Source: Tubulanus polymorphus
Taxonomy: Eukaryota; Nemertea; Palaeonemertea; Tubulaniformes; Tubulanidae
Assembly: GCF_964204645.1 (NCBI RefSeq)
Contig: NC_134032.1
Location: forward strand, 8,488,275 to 8,552,274
Direction: 5' to 3'
Length of the DNA stretch: 64,000 nucleotides
Part shown: positions 10,703 to 22,826 of the stretch, one piece after another
Layout of the letters: every line of letters starts with the position of its first letter
Position numbering within the stretch: position 1 is the first letter of the stretch
Translations under genes and position numbers: made by a program
The notes under the pieces: model-generated
What the model was told of the DNA's origin: nothing
Database searches by the model: none
The model's input: the letters and a program-made list of their open reading frames with translations, nothing else

Positions 10703-11581
10703 ATGTTTCCACGTTTCCCCGTTTATGAATTTGAAGAAGGGGGCGCATCGGCGATGCCCCCCATATTCGACTCGATGATGCGCGAATCTTGGAATAACTG
10801 GGACGACATGATGGCAGAAATGCAGCAACATTTCGGGCCAGAAAATCATTGCCAGTGGCAGCGCCGTCGCCCAAGAGACGAGCGAGGCTCACCGAGACAT
10901 CCCAGGGGTAACAGGAGAGGCAATTATGAAGGATGTCAAAGGGGACGGTACAACGCGCCTCCTAGCGGCGATCCGTCTGAGCAAACGACATCGGCGATGT
11001 GGTCGATGAAGATTCGCTTGCCCGGGTTTCGGGCGGCGGATATTGAAGTGAGAATCGCAACCGAAGATCCGCGCAGATTAGTGATCAGAGCGGCGCGCAG
11101 ATTCTCCGACCAAGACGACCGCGAAGTGATCAGGCGAATTCAAATACCGGACGATGTCAATAAAGAAACGATTAGAACCGTTTTCAACGTGGGCGAGGCG
11201 ATTTTGAGGATAATCGGCGTTCGAACGACGGTCTCGGCACCGCCGCGAGGTGCCGAGCAGAAAGCTGGTCCCGAACCTGAGTCGAGGATGCGAAACCGAT
11301 CTGAGCGGAGGCGTGAGCAAAGATCTTCAGGAGAACCTGTTATTATCCCAATTACACGCGGCCCGAGCGCTCCACCGTTTGACACAGACACCCAGACGCG
11401 CGAAGAATCGGCGCCTGGTTTCCCCGCTAGTGATGGCGATGATGGTAACTCTACAACCACACTCGCCACAGTGGCCATTGATGACGGCTTCAATCCTGAC
11501 GACATCAAAATCGACGTCATGAACGGTACGCTGTCACTGCACGGTCGACACGACGATAGACAGGGGGTTCTCCTCATATGA
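10703..11581 (+). CDS. Small heat shock protein with two alpha-crystallin domains, the second truncated
   Basis: A 292-residue intronless protein. Residues 1-90 are a Met/Trp-rich then Arg/Gly-rich N-terminal region. Residues 98-173 form a complete alpha-crystallin domain: WSMKIRLPGFRAADIEVRI, then EDPRRLVIRA, then REVIRRIQIPDDVNKETIRT, then AILRIIGVR. A tail follows with PVIIPI near 212-216, the I-x-I motif that docks between subunits. Residues 252-286 start a second domain (FNPDDIKIDVMNGTLSLHGR), but a stop cuts it after the third or fourth strand. Small heat shock proteins are ATP-independent chaperones that form oligomers and hold unfolding proteins. The upstream heat shock elements and TATA box predict stress induction. 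Two-domain sHSPs are known from flatworms and some other invertebrates. The short end could be a frameshift, a missed splice or a real variant; no remainder of domain two is visible downstream. Confidence 0.88.
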   Translation: MFPRFPVYEFEEGGASAMPPIFDSMMRESWNNWDDMMAEMQQHFGPENHCQWQRRRPRDERGSPRHPRGNRRGNYEGCQRGRYNAPPSGDPSEQTTSAMWSMKIRLPGFRAADIEVRIATEDPRRLVIRAARRFSDQDDREVIRRIQIPDDVNKETIRTVFNVGEAILRIIGVRTTVSAPPRGAEQKAGPEPESRMRNRSERRREQRSSGEPVIIPITRGPSAPPFDTDTQTREESAPGFPASDGDDGNSTTTLATVAIDDGFNPDDIKIDVMNGTLSLHGRHDDRQGVLLI

Positions 11582-12382
11582 CAAGGGCACTTTATTGCTC
11601 GTTGAAAGCATCCCGGCGAGCGCCGGAGGCGCGATGCTCATGCAGGGGGTCCTCCAGAAAATTCTGAAAAATAAGGCACACTTCTATGCAATTTTAGTGC
11701 ATATTACTGCTTTAAGAAGTAATGTGGACTTTCGTCATAGATGAATGTCGGGTGGAATTTTTCATGTGATTTTCAAAAGGGCATTTGGTCACAAAAGGGG
11801 GCTCGGAACGCCCCCAACTCCTCTGGATACGCCCCTCCGGTGCCTGCGCGATTCTTCATCCGGCTAAATTTGGCTTTATCGTTAAATGCCAATTAGCAGG
11901 TACGAAGCCATGCCCCGAAGTTCGGATTATAGGTATCATAATGCTTGCTTGCAGTCTCATGCGTCAATATTTTCATGCTTCCAGCGTCGTGTTACAGACA
12001 GTTAATCGGGAAATTAAAAATGAACCTTTGAATTGTCACTACGTCAACTATGCACTGAGCGACTGCCCCCTAGACTCCACTAGAGTTAACTCTTTGTAAC
12101 GATTAACTATCTTTAACCTAACTCACGACTGTAAAACTGGATCCAGGATTTCACTCGGTCTTCTACTATTCATTTATACACATGCTTCACTCATGATGAC
12201 GTCGTATGATGCTAGATTTATAGGCGGCATAAGTGCGAATCAGTGGCACTGAAAAAAACGACCGCTAGACAGACGACCAGCGAGGACTCGTTTCACCAGC
12301 TATCCCGCGAGCATATCAATTGAGAGATTCATTTTGAATGAATTTTCATCTAGATTTATAGCTTCCCACTTAAAAATAGTTT
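11582..12382. other. Region 3' of the sHSP gene, no gene seen
   Basis: Short open frames without recognisable domains. No fragment completing the second alpha-crystallin domain was found. Confidence 0.4.
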
Positions 12383-12498
12383 CCTGGTCGTTTGTGGCAA
12401 GCTTTTGTACATCATGGGATGGGCTTACACTAATGTGGTTAATGAAAATATCCGATCGTGAAACAAAAAACCACATACCGGGTACAGGTTACTGACTA
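12383..12498 (-). mobile_element. TCAGTAACCTG element, copy 3 (one end lost)
   Basis: Keeps the ATCCGATC...AACCACA...AGGTTACTGACTAG end and the GGGATGGGCTTACACTAATG interior of copy 1; the other terminal repeat is degraded. Confidence 0.55.
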
Positions 12499-14636
12499 GC
12501 TTTCCCATACGCGAGATTAGGCAAATCATGTCTCTTTGTAATCAGATTGGTCTTCAGGGTTCAATGTGTATTCATCGAATTCGTAGAATCTCGGAAATCA
12601 TGAATAGATTTTAATCGAATCTGAGAAGATTCTGGCAGTCCGAATGCACACTAGCAAACATGAGTGATGGATCTTCACTTTTGCCACAAGTGAAAACCTC
12701 GATTGCCACAGTTGAACGAGTCCTCATAAGAATCCGACAGACAAGAACACAGATTATCGATTTCTTTTTTATACAGCGTTAAACAATTTTAATTTTTAAC
12801 AAAAACCAAAAAATATGGCAACATTTTTTTTTCAAATATTGAATCATTTTAAACACATATTAAGAGACACATTCTTAAACGAATAGAATAAATAAATGTT
12901 CTAGGAATGAAGCGAGGATGAAATGAGAATATATCAACTTATTCTAGAATGGCCCTCCACCCCGCCCAACGGAGCCCCATTTTGCGTGATTAAAGCTTAA
13001 AACGAAGGTTTAATCATTTCCATGGTTTGTAGCAGTAAGTAAGGCTGAAGCAAAAGTGGGGAACTTTTCAGCGCATTTGATGCCAAAAAAGTAGCACGTT
13101 GATTTTCGTTGAATCGCACCCCAATGCTGTACATCCTCTGCGCATCATGATTTGTCGAACTACAACAAAACGCTTTGCACAAAACCTTTACTTACTACAT
13201 GTAAAAAGAAATGATACCTTGTTTCTACTTGAATTGGCAGGTTTGGTAAACTGCGATCAAGTTCATAATCATTTCTTTAGCTGCTGGGTCACAGCTAGCT
13301 TGATCATGATTTTAAAGAAGTTATAGAGCACTGGGTGGTGCGGCTGTCAACCTGCTGTCCGTGCCCAACCCCCTCAGACCATCACCTTACCAATGGCGAA
13401 GTCCGGACGAACACTTTTTTCACAAATGGTGAATGACTGCCTAAAATCGATGGTTAACCCATGACACCTCGATTCATTTTGAAAGAAAAATGTCGGGGTA
13501 CTGCCAGCCACAGGGCGTGGCAACGCTTTGACAAGCATTTTGGAAGAAAATGGCAAATGTCAGCGGGTGTGTGTGTACAGACAATAGGTTGATAGCTGCA
13601 TTAGACAGGCGGCAGGCCGGGTCACCAGTGATTTTGGTCATTGGTGATTTTTCAATTTTCCCAAATCGAAAATGAGGCCTTCATAAAAACGAACAGATAC
13701 GATCATGCTGAAGTCAACATTTCAATGGTAACTTGTTGATGAAGGTGATTCTCAAGGGAAATCGCTAAAGAAAGTTGCCCCTATCAAATGCAATTCGAGA
13801 AATGTAGATGAATTTCCCAAATATTTCCCCAAAGATTTGACGAAAATTTCTCCTATTCCCAAATATTTCCAAACTGGCAATTATTATTTCAAAATTTCCA
13901 AGTTTTTCCTTATTTCCCTGTTCTGTGGGAGCCATGTTAAATTTTCGAAAAAGTAAAATAAGGGCATTGAAAATTTCTTGAAAAGTGGACTCTCTACGAA
14001 CCATGTCAATGAATGAGAAAACCAGGGTATCATTTTCTCTGAGTAAACCAGGTAGGGTCGACCAAATTGAGAAAATCTAGACAATCGCAATGTTGAAAAT
14101 TTCAGATTTAAAAAATTCGCCCGACATACTGGTAACGGATACTAAGGGTTCGTAAACTTTTTCAAAATTAACTACTTTTACGTAAATTACATACGTTGTA
14201 AATGTACCCAATTTTCCGAAATCGAGGACTGCCATCGAAAAAAGTACACGCAAAATCCTACACCCCAAACACACTCATTTTGATGATCGTTAAATCACAG
14301 GGTCCCTACAGATCAGTCATTCTTGGATATAAGGAGTATTAAGGTGAAAATTTCAAGTTTCAAGTTTCGAAAAAGTGTCCCCAACACCCAATCAATCACT
14401 GTAGACTCCTTCCAAATCGGTACCATTTATCACAGTGAACCATTAATTCACTGGTTTTGTAAGAAAATGTCTATCGTTAAGACTACCTAAACTCGTTTTG
14501 TAATTTGGTAACCGCCTGATTCGGTAAAAACAAATCCCAACTGTCCCGATTTAGGTGTAGGCTAGTCTACTGAACAACTACAAACTAGAAGTCATCTAAA
14601 TGCCTTTTTTAAAAATTGAAGGAGTCTTAAATGAGT
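12499..14636. other. Intergenic, AT-rich, no gene seen
   Basis: No open frame with protein character. It holds one foldback fragment (13210-13330: ATACCTTGTTTCT, GTAAACTGCGATCAA, TAGCTTGATCATGAT) related to 5962-6188 and 48535-48640. Confidence 0.4.
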
Positions 14637-14932
14637 TTAACCCTTTCAGTGCTGGCTAATTAATACCCTATAGTGCTGAAGATTATTTCATAATTCTGAA
14701 AAATTCCACCCTAGTGTGTTGAATAACGGGAATACAGCTATAGTGCGTCTACACCGCGGCGCGGTGTATCATTGGTTACTAGTATTTCACTATGTTTGAC
14801 AGGTGCTGCCATCTTTCAAGGGAGATAATTAGTAATTACTAATAAAATCAATACACCGCAGTGCGGTGTTCTAGCAATATCCATCACTGATTCGTACACC
14901 GCACTGCGGTGTAGACGCACTGAAAGGGTTAA
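14637..14932 (-). mobile_element. piggyBac-like MITE, copy 2 (reverse orientation)
   Basis: 288 bp between TTAA sites at 14637-14640 and 14929-14932, with the same CCCTTTCAGTGC ends. The palindromic half lies on the right, so it is inverted relative to copy 1. Confidence 0.88.
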
Positions 14933-15134
14933 GGCATTTCGCTCAAATTAACAGAGTTTAGAGCACCATTAAAAATATTTACCATTTAGAAGGAGTTTTT
15001 AAGGAATCAAGGAGTCGACAGGGGGCTCCGCTATTTGCGGGAGGTGAAGGGGCTTTTCACCGGATGATCGACACAATCTATACAAGCGCGTTTGAGTATA
15101 TATCGACTGGCAGTGATATGAGAACAGGGTTTAC

Positions 15135-15420
15135 ATAATATATACTAAGTGACCCTTCCAGAAAATATGGCGTTTCCCCCGAAAATCCCAGTGTTCAAAA
15201 TCAGCCACCCCTCATGAAATAACTGCTGCCCCTACCAGAGAGTGGATGTCAATATTCTATCAATGCCGATGATTGCTTTGAAATATATTGAGCGAATATG
15301 AAAAATAGAATCTAATTACAACCAAATTTAGCTAAATTTCTATTTCCAGAGGTATCGAAAGCCTTGATACTTCAGCGATGTCGAACTCGTAACAATGAAT
15401 GCAGTCCTTCTCTAATTCCA
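15135..15420 (-). repeat. Dispersed repeat family E, copy 1
   Basis: Shares CCCTACCAGAG, GGATGTCAATATTC, TTTGAAATATAT and a 'TATCGAAAGCCTTGATACTTC' block (read in parts) with 16970-17230. Reverse-strand relatives are at 44755-44935 and 51915-52110. Confidence 0.6.
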
Positions 15421-15439
15421 GCAAATGGAAAACACTGAA

Positions 15440-15960
15440 TCCCCCTGTGACATCATCACACGGTATATCTGAGGAAGCCAGATAAATAGACATTACACAA
15501 TGATATGTCATAGGAAGCAGCCATTTTCAGGAAAATTCTGTTGATTTTAGAGAAGTGATCGCCTCCATAAATCCCCCTATGACAGCCGTAATTGATAATG
15601 TCATAGGAGGATTTATGGAGTCATAGGAGGATTTATGGCGGCAGCACTCTTTGGGGAAAGGACTGTAATTGAAGAAAGTATATTGATGATACGATGTATA
15701 GGGGATTTATGCAGCATCCACTTTTTCTGAGAACAGCCAAAAGGGCAATTTGATGATGTCATAAGGGGATTTTTGGAGGCAGCCACCTTTTACAAAATGA
15801 ATATCGGACCGTTTAATGACGTAATAATGGGCTAATGAAGGCAGCTATGTTACCGTAATGATAAGAGTTGTAATCATATGATGATGTCATAGGGAGATTT
15901 ATGGAATCGAGCCATCTTTACTGGAAGTGTCTATGGGATCGTCCATTGATTACGGAAGCG
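15440..15960 (-). repeat. TATGACATCATC dispersed repeat, mostly reverse copies
   Basis: Several copies reading 'GATGATGTCATAGGGGGATT' type sequence with AGCCATCTTT blocks, preceded by two forward copies. Confidence 0.7.
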
Positions 15961-16399
15961 ATTTACGCACCTGATGCGCGTACTACACGTAATAAATCGA
16001 CGAGCCCTGTAACAACACAGAGGTTTGAAACATTCAACACCACAAAACACACACTTCAAATATCAAACCAATATAAATAATCTTTGGTCAGTTAGAAAAA
16101 AAAAATAAAGAATGGGCCAAGAAAATACAGCTAATTTGATGATTCGAAATATTCAGAAGTTCCCCTCCCCCGCCATAACGACCCGTCTAATCATAACACT
16201 TACTTTCATCTCAATTTTTAGTACGAATAAAACTTTTTCTAAAACTTTTCTAACAACACATTCAATGACACTACGATGATATTTATAATAGGTTCGTAAC
16301 GCGGTCTCCGGTCCGGTTTCGAAAAACTGATTACCGATCATTTATACCGGCGCAGCATGTCAGCCGGCACGACCCGAAGAAGTCCGTCGTCCGAAATCA

Positions 16400-16710
16400 T
16401 TTCAATTTCAATTTTCAACCTTAGAACCATCTTCCCCGACAGAGATTCGAACCCGATGGCATCAAAGCAGTACGACACCCTACCCGATGTGATTGTAGTC
16501 AATCGGAAATCCCGTTTTATTTTGGCCCGCGTTTTTCCATTTATAGTTTATTCGCAAAATTCGCCTCAGCGATTACACAACGGTCAATCAGATTGGCGCC
16601 ACAAGTTTTCTTGCGGCGCATCTGCACACTCGGTCTAGCGTAGCAGGAGTTCGCGATGTAGCCGAGTGTAATGACGCCATCAGGTTCGAATCCCTGCCGG
16701 GGAGGATACC
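16400..16710. mobile_element. Foldback element with tRNA-like arms, copy 2
   Basis: Left arm AGAGATTCGAACCCGATGGC and right arm GCCATCAGGTTCGAATCCCT are inverted copies. The interior matches copy 1 around GATTxCGTTTTATTTT and TTCGCCTCAGCGATTA. Confidence 0.65.
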
Positions 16711-16969
16711 TCCGAACTATTTTTAAACAACCAAATAGAAATGTTATGAAACGAGCCTTGAAAAAAGATATACGGTAGAATACGCTTAGGTTCGATACAC
16801 CTAACTCTCGGTTCGTACCGGCCCATTTGGGAATAAGAAAATACTTAGGGCCTAAACATATACGGAAGTACATAAGTCGGATTTCATTTGTTGCGCTCGG
16901 ATAAAATCGCTTGGTCCAATTGAGAAAGCCAAGCGCATTTTGTTGCATGTCAGTGTTCTCCACAACAGG

Positions 16970-17230
16970 TTTCAGAGGGGTGGCCACCCTTCATTTTTAC
17001 ATCCACTGAGAATCTGCCACCCCTTATAAAATATCCGCTACCCCTACCAGAGCGGATGTCAATATTCCATCGTTGTTGATTTAAACGCTTTGAAATATAT
17101 CGCGCTCGTGTGAACAATAGACGATTACACCAAAATTAAGCATGGATTTTCAGTATTTTTTTGGGGGGGAATTGAAAGCCTCGCTACTCGGCCGCGATGT
17201 CATAATGAAGCCCGTTTAAAATTCCCGCAT
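16970..17230 (-). repeat. Dispersed repeat family E, copy 2
   Basis: Matches 15135-15420 in order: a GCCACCCCT block, CCCTACCAGAG, GGATGTCAATATTCxATC, TTTGAAATATAT, GAAAGCCTxGxTACT. Confidence 0.6.
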
Positions 17231-17430
17231 ATGGAGAACACCGCATGTCTAACTCAAATGAAAATTTGAAGTAAAGCTACGACCCCGAGGTGCCCCGTCA
17301 ATCTGTTGAAAATTAGGTAATTGAAAATCATTCAGGCCTGAAATGAGGTCATCAAAATTCTTCTGTCACTAAACCGGCCTTTAGCCCGACGCGCATTACG
17401 AGTCTAAGTAGTAATGTTCAACGTTTGTCA

Positions 17431-18312
17431 CTAGATAGCAGCGCTCATCGCTGTTTGATCGTTGACGTTCAGATCGCGCAGGTGATCACTCATCGTCTCG
17501 ATCTCCTGTCGTTCTTGACGATCGGTCAACTGCAACTTCGCGACGTCCAAATCGTCCATCGACTTCGACCGATGAAACAGCGCGGTCAGCCCGCCGGGTT
17601 TCGACACGGCGGGCGACACCACCTGTGCGACGGACGACGCGGCAGCGCCACCGTTCAACGTCGTCTGCTCCTCGACCGATCGACTCAAACGCCCTCTAGG
17701 AAGTTCGTACGGTTTCTTTTTAGTCCACGACGAACGCTTGGCGCGACTGGAACGCGCCGCGCGCTGGCACCGGCGCCGGGGCGTGACCGTCACCCGCAAA
17801 TGCGGCGGCGACATCACCTGCATCGGTTTCGAGCTGTCGTCCATTTCGACGACGACGTCGCTGCGCGAATATTCCTGAGCCTTCGGATCCGGTACGACGG
17901 GGGTAAACCCGCAATCGGCGATGAACGATAATCTACCGAGTTCGCGATTCGAACCCGGCGGCGGCACAGGACTCGATGGAAATCGCACGTCGGTCGATAC
18001 CCCGATAACGTACTTCGGGTCCATTTGAACTATTTGAACGCCGGCGTCGACATCGTAAGACACCCCCGGCGAGTGAGGTAGAGCAGCAGATAAACCGGTC
18101 GCGGTGGTACTATTCATACGTATTTCTTTATCGGACTCGCTTTTGGCGCGGGCTCGGTCGGCGCGCTCGCGCAGGTATTGCCGTCGACTTTCCGTCACCG
18201 TGCTCAGCATGCCGAGTTCGTGTAACGCGTTGTCCAAATCGACGCCACCTGCTGGCGGCGACGCGCAACAATAACAGTTGTTTCGTCGGGATATCTCCAT
18301 CGCCGGGAACAT
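17431..18312 (-). CDS. Uncharacterised 293-residue protein
   Basis: I do not recognise this protein. The start is ATG 18312; an in-frame TGA lies eight codons upstream. It opens with a Cys-containing NCYCC segment, then an acidic-basic stretch near 25-65 (LDNALHELGMLSTVTESRR, RERADRARAKSE) likely to be helical. The middle is rich in Pro and Val. Residues 178-200 are strongly basic (PRRRCQRAARSSRAKR..KKK), a possible nuclear localisation signal. The end has LFHRSKSMDDLDVAKLQ, a phosphosite-like RSKSMDDL followed by a predicted helix. No signal peptide or membrane segment. The whole frame is GC-rich and unbroken, and a splice acceptor (TTTCTATTTCAG) sits just before it at 18337-18348, so the first exon is probably untranslated and lies towards TUBGCP5. 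That it is a real gene is inferred from length, composition and the acceptor. Confidence 0.7.
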   Translation of the reverse strand: MFPAMEISRRNNCYCCASPPAGGVDLDNALHELGMLSTVTESRRQYLRERADRARAKSESDKEIRMNSTTATGLSAALPHSPGVSYDVDAGVQIVQMDPKYVIGVSTDVRFPSSPVPPPGSNRELGRLSFIADCGFTPVVPDPKAQEYSRSDVVVEMDDSSKPMQVMSPPHLRVTVTPRRRCQRAARSSRAKRSSWTKKKPYELPRGRLSRSVEEQTTLNGGAAASSVAQVVSPAVSKPGGLTALFHRSKSMDDLDVAKLQLTDRQERQEIETMSDHLRDLNVNDQTAMSAAI

Positions 18313-18419
18313 CGCGCGACCTGATCAACATGAACTCTGAAATAGAAAATTGCAGAAGATCAGCATAAATATTAGATTTTTGGGAAAATTGGAAATTCCA
18401 TTAAATTCACCGGACTCCC

Positions 18420-19060
18420 CGTCATTACAATGCCCAAGACAATGCAGAAGATTTCTTGGGTGGACAGGTTGCCGCCGAGCGGTCACCTGTCTTTGTATTA
18501 AGCCAATCAGCTCAGCAGCAACCGGTCCGCCCTAGAGATTTTGGGCAATGCCATCGGCCAATGAAGGATTTGTGGCCAGGGTTTGTGTTCCTGTGAGCTT
18601 CGGTGGGAGGCACTCAAACAGTGGCAAGCGAGGATGGGCCTAGGGTGGCCTGTACTTGCTATAATAAACGTCCACAGTTGGGCTTGTGTTTGAAGTTTGG
18701 GGATGAATAGTAAATCAGATCATCCTGTATGTAACTGGGACATTGGATGATTTGAGGCTACTATTCATTCATCATCGCTTGCCAGGGTTTGATTGCCTCT
18801 CCCCGGAGCACATGTCAACACAAACCCTGGCTGCAGACCATTCATTGGTTTATTACAATGCCCAAGATTTCTTGGGCGGACAGGATGTCCACGAACGGCA
18901 ACCGTTCTACGTATTAAGCAAATCGGATGCACCGAATTTCACCAACAGATTTTCTCTATCGATATCACGCATGTGATTGGCTAATACTGGTGGCTACTGA
19001 GCAGACGGCACCCTGTTCACTCTTGCGTTGGCTTGAGCAATCAAACCCTGGCAAAGCTAG
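18420..19060. mobile_element. Duplicated foldback element (CCAGGGTTTG family)
   Basis: ATTACAATGCCCAAGA followed by GATTTCTTGGGxGGACAGG occurs twice, about 430 bp apart. Interleaved inverted pairs are present: GCCAGGGTTTGTGTT with AACACAAACCCTGGC, and TTGCCAGGGTTTGATTGC with GCAATCAAACCCTGGCAA. A small relative is at 57935-58012. Confidence 0.6.
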
Positions 19061-19508
19061 GATGCCATTCACCTCAACAGACTTCAAACACGAGTAGGCC
19101 TACCGGTTGTGTGTGCCGCAGCCAACGCTACAACAGCGGTGAGGTTGTCCAATGAATAGGCCTAACGGTATGGTTAGTTTTTATCCTAAAAGCTTAATTA
19201 ACTAATATTTGGAAATTCCTTATGAAGACATAGCCATAAATAGTCGAGATGCAAATATACGGTACACATAAAGACGAACGAAATACGAACAGACTAACTC
19301 GATAACACGCAAAATACGAGCTAAAAAGCTTCGAAAAACGGCGACGATCCGAGAAAATCAGGTCGAAATATCGATGAAAAAGTCGATAATTACTATCTTT
19401 TACTGGTGAAGTGGTCAAATATTCGCGTCGAGCTTCTGATCGCCGTAAAACGCTACATTTCATCGGTAACACAATCAGAGAAAACAGCCATCAAAACAAA
19501 CTGGGAAA

Positions 19509-19518
19509 TCTCGCGAGA
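19509..19518. promoter_or_regulatory. TCTCGCGAGA promoter palindrome, upstream of TUBGCP5
   Basis: TCTCGCGAGA is a known core promoter element of many housekeeping and bidirectional vertebrate promoters. It lies 149 bp before the TUBGCP5 start codon, between two divergent genes. Confidence 0.5.
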
Positions 19519-19666
19519 TTAAGGCTACCCGAAAACGTAAACAAACCCTTTTCGGGGCGATTTTAACGAATCGAAGCCCGGATACGAGTAGAATATGCGC
19601 ACAGCGGTATTCTCTGCGATTCAGGAATGGTTTCTAGGGTTTAAACGGGTCGTTATCGTATGAATA

Positions 19667-21193
19667 ATGGATTTAGACGACGGGTCGGAACTGGCCATTC
19701 TCGCGAGATGTCGGGTATCGACAAACACAGTAATGGCGGCGCTTCGGCCAGAATTCGAACGAAGTGTAAAGAAATTAATCAGAAATATCACCGGATTCCG
19801 GGTAAGACAGGCTTTAGTTACTTCCCCGATGAGTGAACTTATTAATTAGAACATATATAGACTTTTGTACGTTATTGAAATGTTTTGAATCGCTAAAAGT
19901 AACAAATAAAACGCTGGATTCGCCGAAATTTTCCTACAGCGCCATCTATCTGTCATAAGTGAAACTACTGTACCCCGAAGTCATGAATTAGAAGATATTT
20001 ACACAAATTTCTGTTTGTTAATGTTAGATTGAATAGAGAAATATGAATTTCTAAGATTGTTTGCTCTGGGTGTGCGGAAAAATGTTCCCGGAAAATGTCA
20101 TTCTTGCGTTGACTATTTTAGACCAGGTCCAGATTCAATGAATGATTTAAGATTGGTGATTGTTTATTTTGTAGGACCGCGACGAGAATTTTCAAATATG
20201 TCTGAATTTCGTGCTGTCGAATTTTAAATACCACAGATTTTTGGAAGTGGATTCGCATAAGGTGCGACGAAATCTTGATGGGTAAGTTGATGATTGTTCA
20301 CAGACTAGGATACACTGAACACTAACGACCCTCCCAACCTCAATTACTGGCTGGTAGGTCTGCAGTGGGCCTAAAAATACCTGAAACGGCATGCTGACTA
20401 AGAAAAATTTTGCCCAGCCTTATTTGAGTTGCCAAAAACATACAGGATGAAAGTGGTTTTTCGTAGTTAGGCCTAGTCCCATCGTGCTTCCGGAGAAAGT
20501 TCGGATTTTACTTTCCGGTGTCAGGCCTGAGGATGATCTAATGACCATGCGTAAAGTAAGAATTCTGCTAAAGTAAGAATTGTATGTTTAAGACTTCATC
20601 TGTCACAGATGAAGCAAAAAACCCTAATGAAATTAGTCATGATATAATTCCTTAGAGAAAATATTAAGTGTTGAATTAGTTATAGGCCTAGAATTATACA
20701 TAGTTTTTCCATTTGTATTGGTACATAGGCCTATACGTATTTTGTAACATAATTAATTGCAAAGTGGCAGCAAAACATTTCTTATGATTGTGGTCAGTTT
20801 TCAGGTCACAGCTTTCTGTATACATCCACTAGGGGGCGTTGTATTGTGTAATGATCAGGTATTTCCATATATAGGCCTAGAAATACCTAGGTATATTTCA
20901 CAGGGGCGGATATAAGGAGGGGAAGCAAATTTCCAGGGGCCCTAAAAATTTTTTTCTATTTCAGTAAAATTTTTCTTAAAACTAAACCATCCGTAATTGG
21001 GTGTTTCAAAAATATAGTTGTTGTTTTCTGGTGACTTACATGGGTGGGGCCTAGACCACTCACAGGATTTGCAAAGACTCCCAGGTACCACCAGAAAAGC
21101 CCAGATAGCTTTAAAATTGCATCAAATTTAGAAATGGGGTGCGAAGTGTGCGTATTGATTATTGAAATTGTTGAGCATTTGCCCAAGTGGGCA

Positions 21194-21230
<37 letters not shown>

Positions 21231-22757
21231 GCATCATCATCATCAGTATCACGGATGGATGTAGGCCTGGTAGAGGATGTAGGCCTGGTAGGTAGAGGCC
21301 TATTAGTGTCCGGCTCGTTTGGTGATTGATATCGGTTTAGGTTTCCTTGCGTCCTTGGACCCCTAGTTTGAAAAAAATCTGTTATCCCGGCAATTAGAAA
21401 TAAAAGGCCTTTAACGCTTGTTTTTCAGGGTGCATGAGAAATTTCAAATTTACTCCCAACACGAGAAAGCCTTTGAGTATAAACGCTTAGTTCAACTATT
21501 TCTGTCGACCCCGGCCTTCGCTGAAAATAAACCACAGGTAAGGTGATGGCTGCCTTCATCAAATCTCGGTATGGCATCATCAATTAACCTCCTTTTAAAA
21601 AGATCCAGAAATGATGGCTGCCGTGATCCTTTGACATCATCAAATTACGCCCCTTCATAGACACTTCTAGAAAAGATGACTGCTCCATAGATCCTCCTAT
21701 GACATCATCATTAATTATCCCCTTATATTGACACTTCCTTAAAAGGTGGCTGCCTCCATATATCCGTTTATGACATCATCAAATAACGTACCGGGTTGCT
21801 CCATGAATCCTCCTATGACATCATCAAACTACCTCCTTATATAGACGCTACTCGAAAGATGACTGCTCCACAAATCTTCCTATGACATCATCGGAATACC
21901 TTATAGACACTTCTAGAAATGATGAATGCCTCCATATATCCCCTTATGACATCATCAAATAATGGTACCGGGTTGCTCTATGAATCCTCCTATGACATCA
22001 CCGGTGGCTGCCACCATATAACCGTTTATGACATCATCAAACTACCTCCTTTATAGATCTTCCTATGAATCCCCTTATGACATCATCAAATAACTGCACT
22101 GGGTTGCTCCATAAATCCTCCTATGACATCATCAAATAACTGTACTGGGTTGCTCAATGAATCCTCCTATGATATCATCAAATAACTGTACTGAGTTGCT
22201 CCATGAATTCTCCTATGACATCATCAAACTACCTCTGTATAGACAGTTCCAGTAAAGATGGCTGCCATGGATGATATCATTATCGTTTGTATTTTCAGAC
22301 TGATACACACTATGCGTTGTTGCAGATTCTATTGAGTTTAGCGGAGACACCGACTCTAGTCGACTACCATCCACCAATCGTCGACAAACCATTAGGTATG
22401 TATAATGTTTCATGAGCTCAGACCACTATTCCGAAATCTTGTATATCCTACAGTAAAAAATCAGAAATTCAAGCATTAAGTATATATATAAGCTTGTAAA
22501 CTCAAGGGAAGTCCAGTCTATGGCTGCTAGGCCAGCACAATTTAGCTACGCATTGAAGTGGTTTTCGCCCCACATACCCAACCAAATTTTGATATAATCA
22601 AACCCTTTAGAAAGGAGGGTATCCGAGTACAGGTACACCAGAAAATCCGAACCGAATATTGAAGGGAATCCCCACCGTTTTTCGTACCCTTATTCCAGAC
22701 AAAAACAAACCAGGGAATTCCCTACTTCATCATCAATCTGTCTCTCAGGACCCACGG

Positions 22758-22826
<69 letters not shown>

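Noticed and set aside
11140-11577. 145-codon minus-strand frame
   Set aside because: Antisense shadow of the sHSP coding sequence.
16541-16987. 148-codon minus-strand frame
   Set aside because: Runs through a foldback repeat arm and has no recognisable domain.
17425-17931. 168-codon plus-strand frame
   Set aside because: Antisense shadow of the GC-rich 293-residue gene; Arg/His-rich with no domain.
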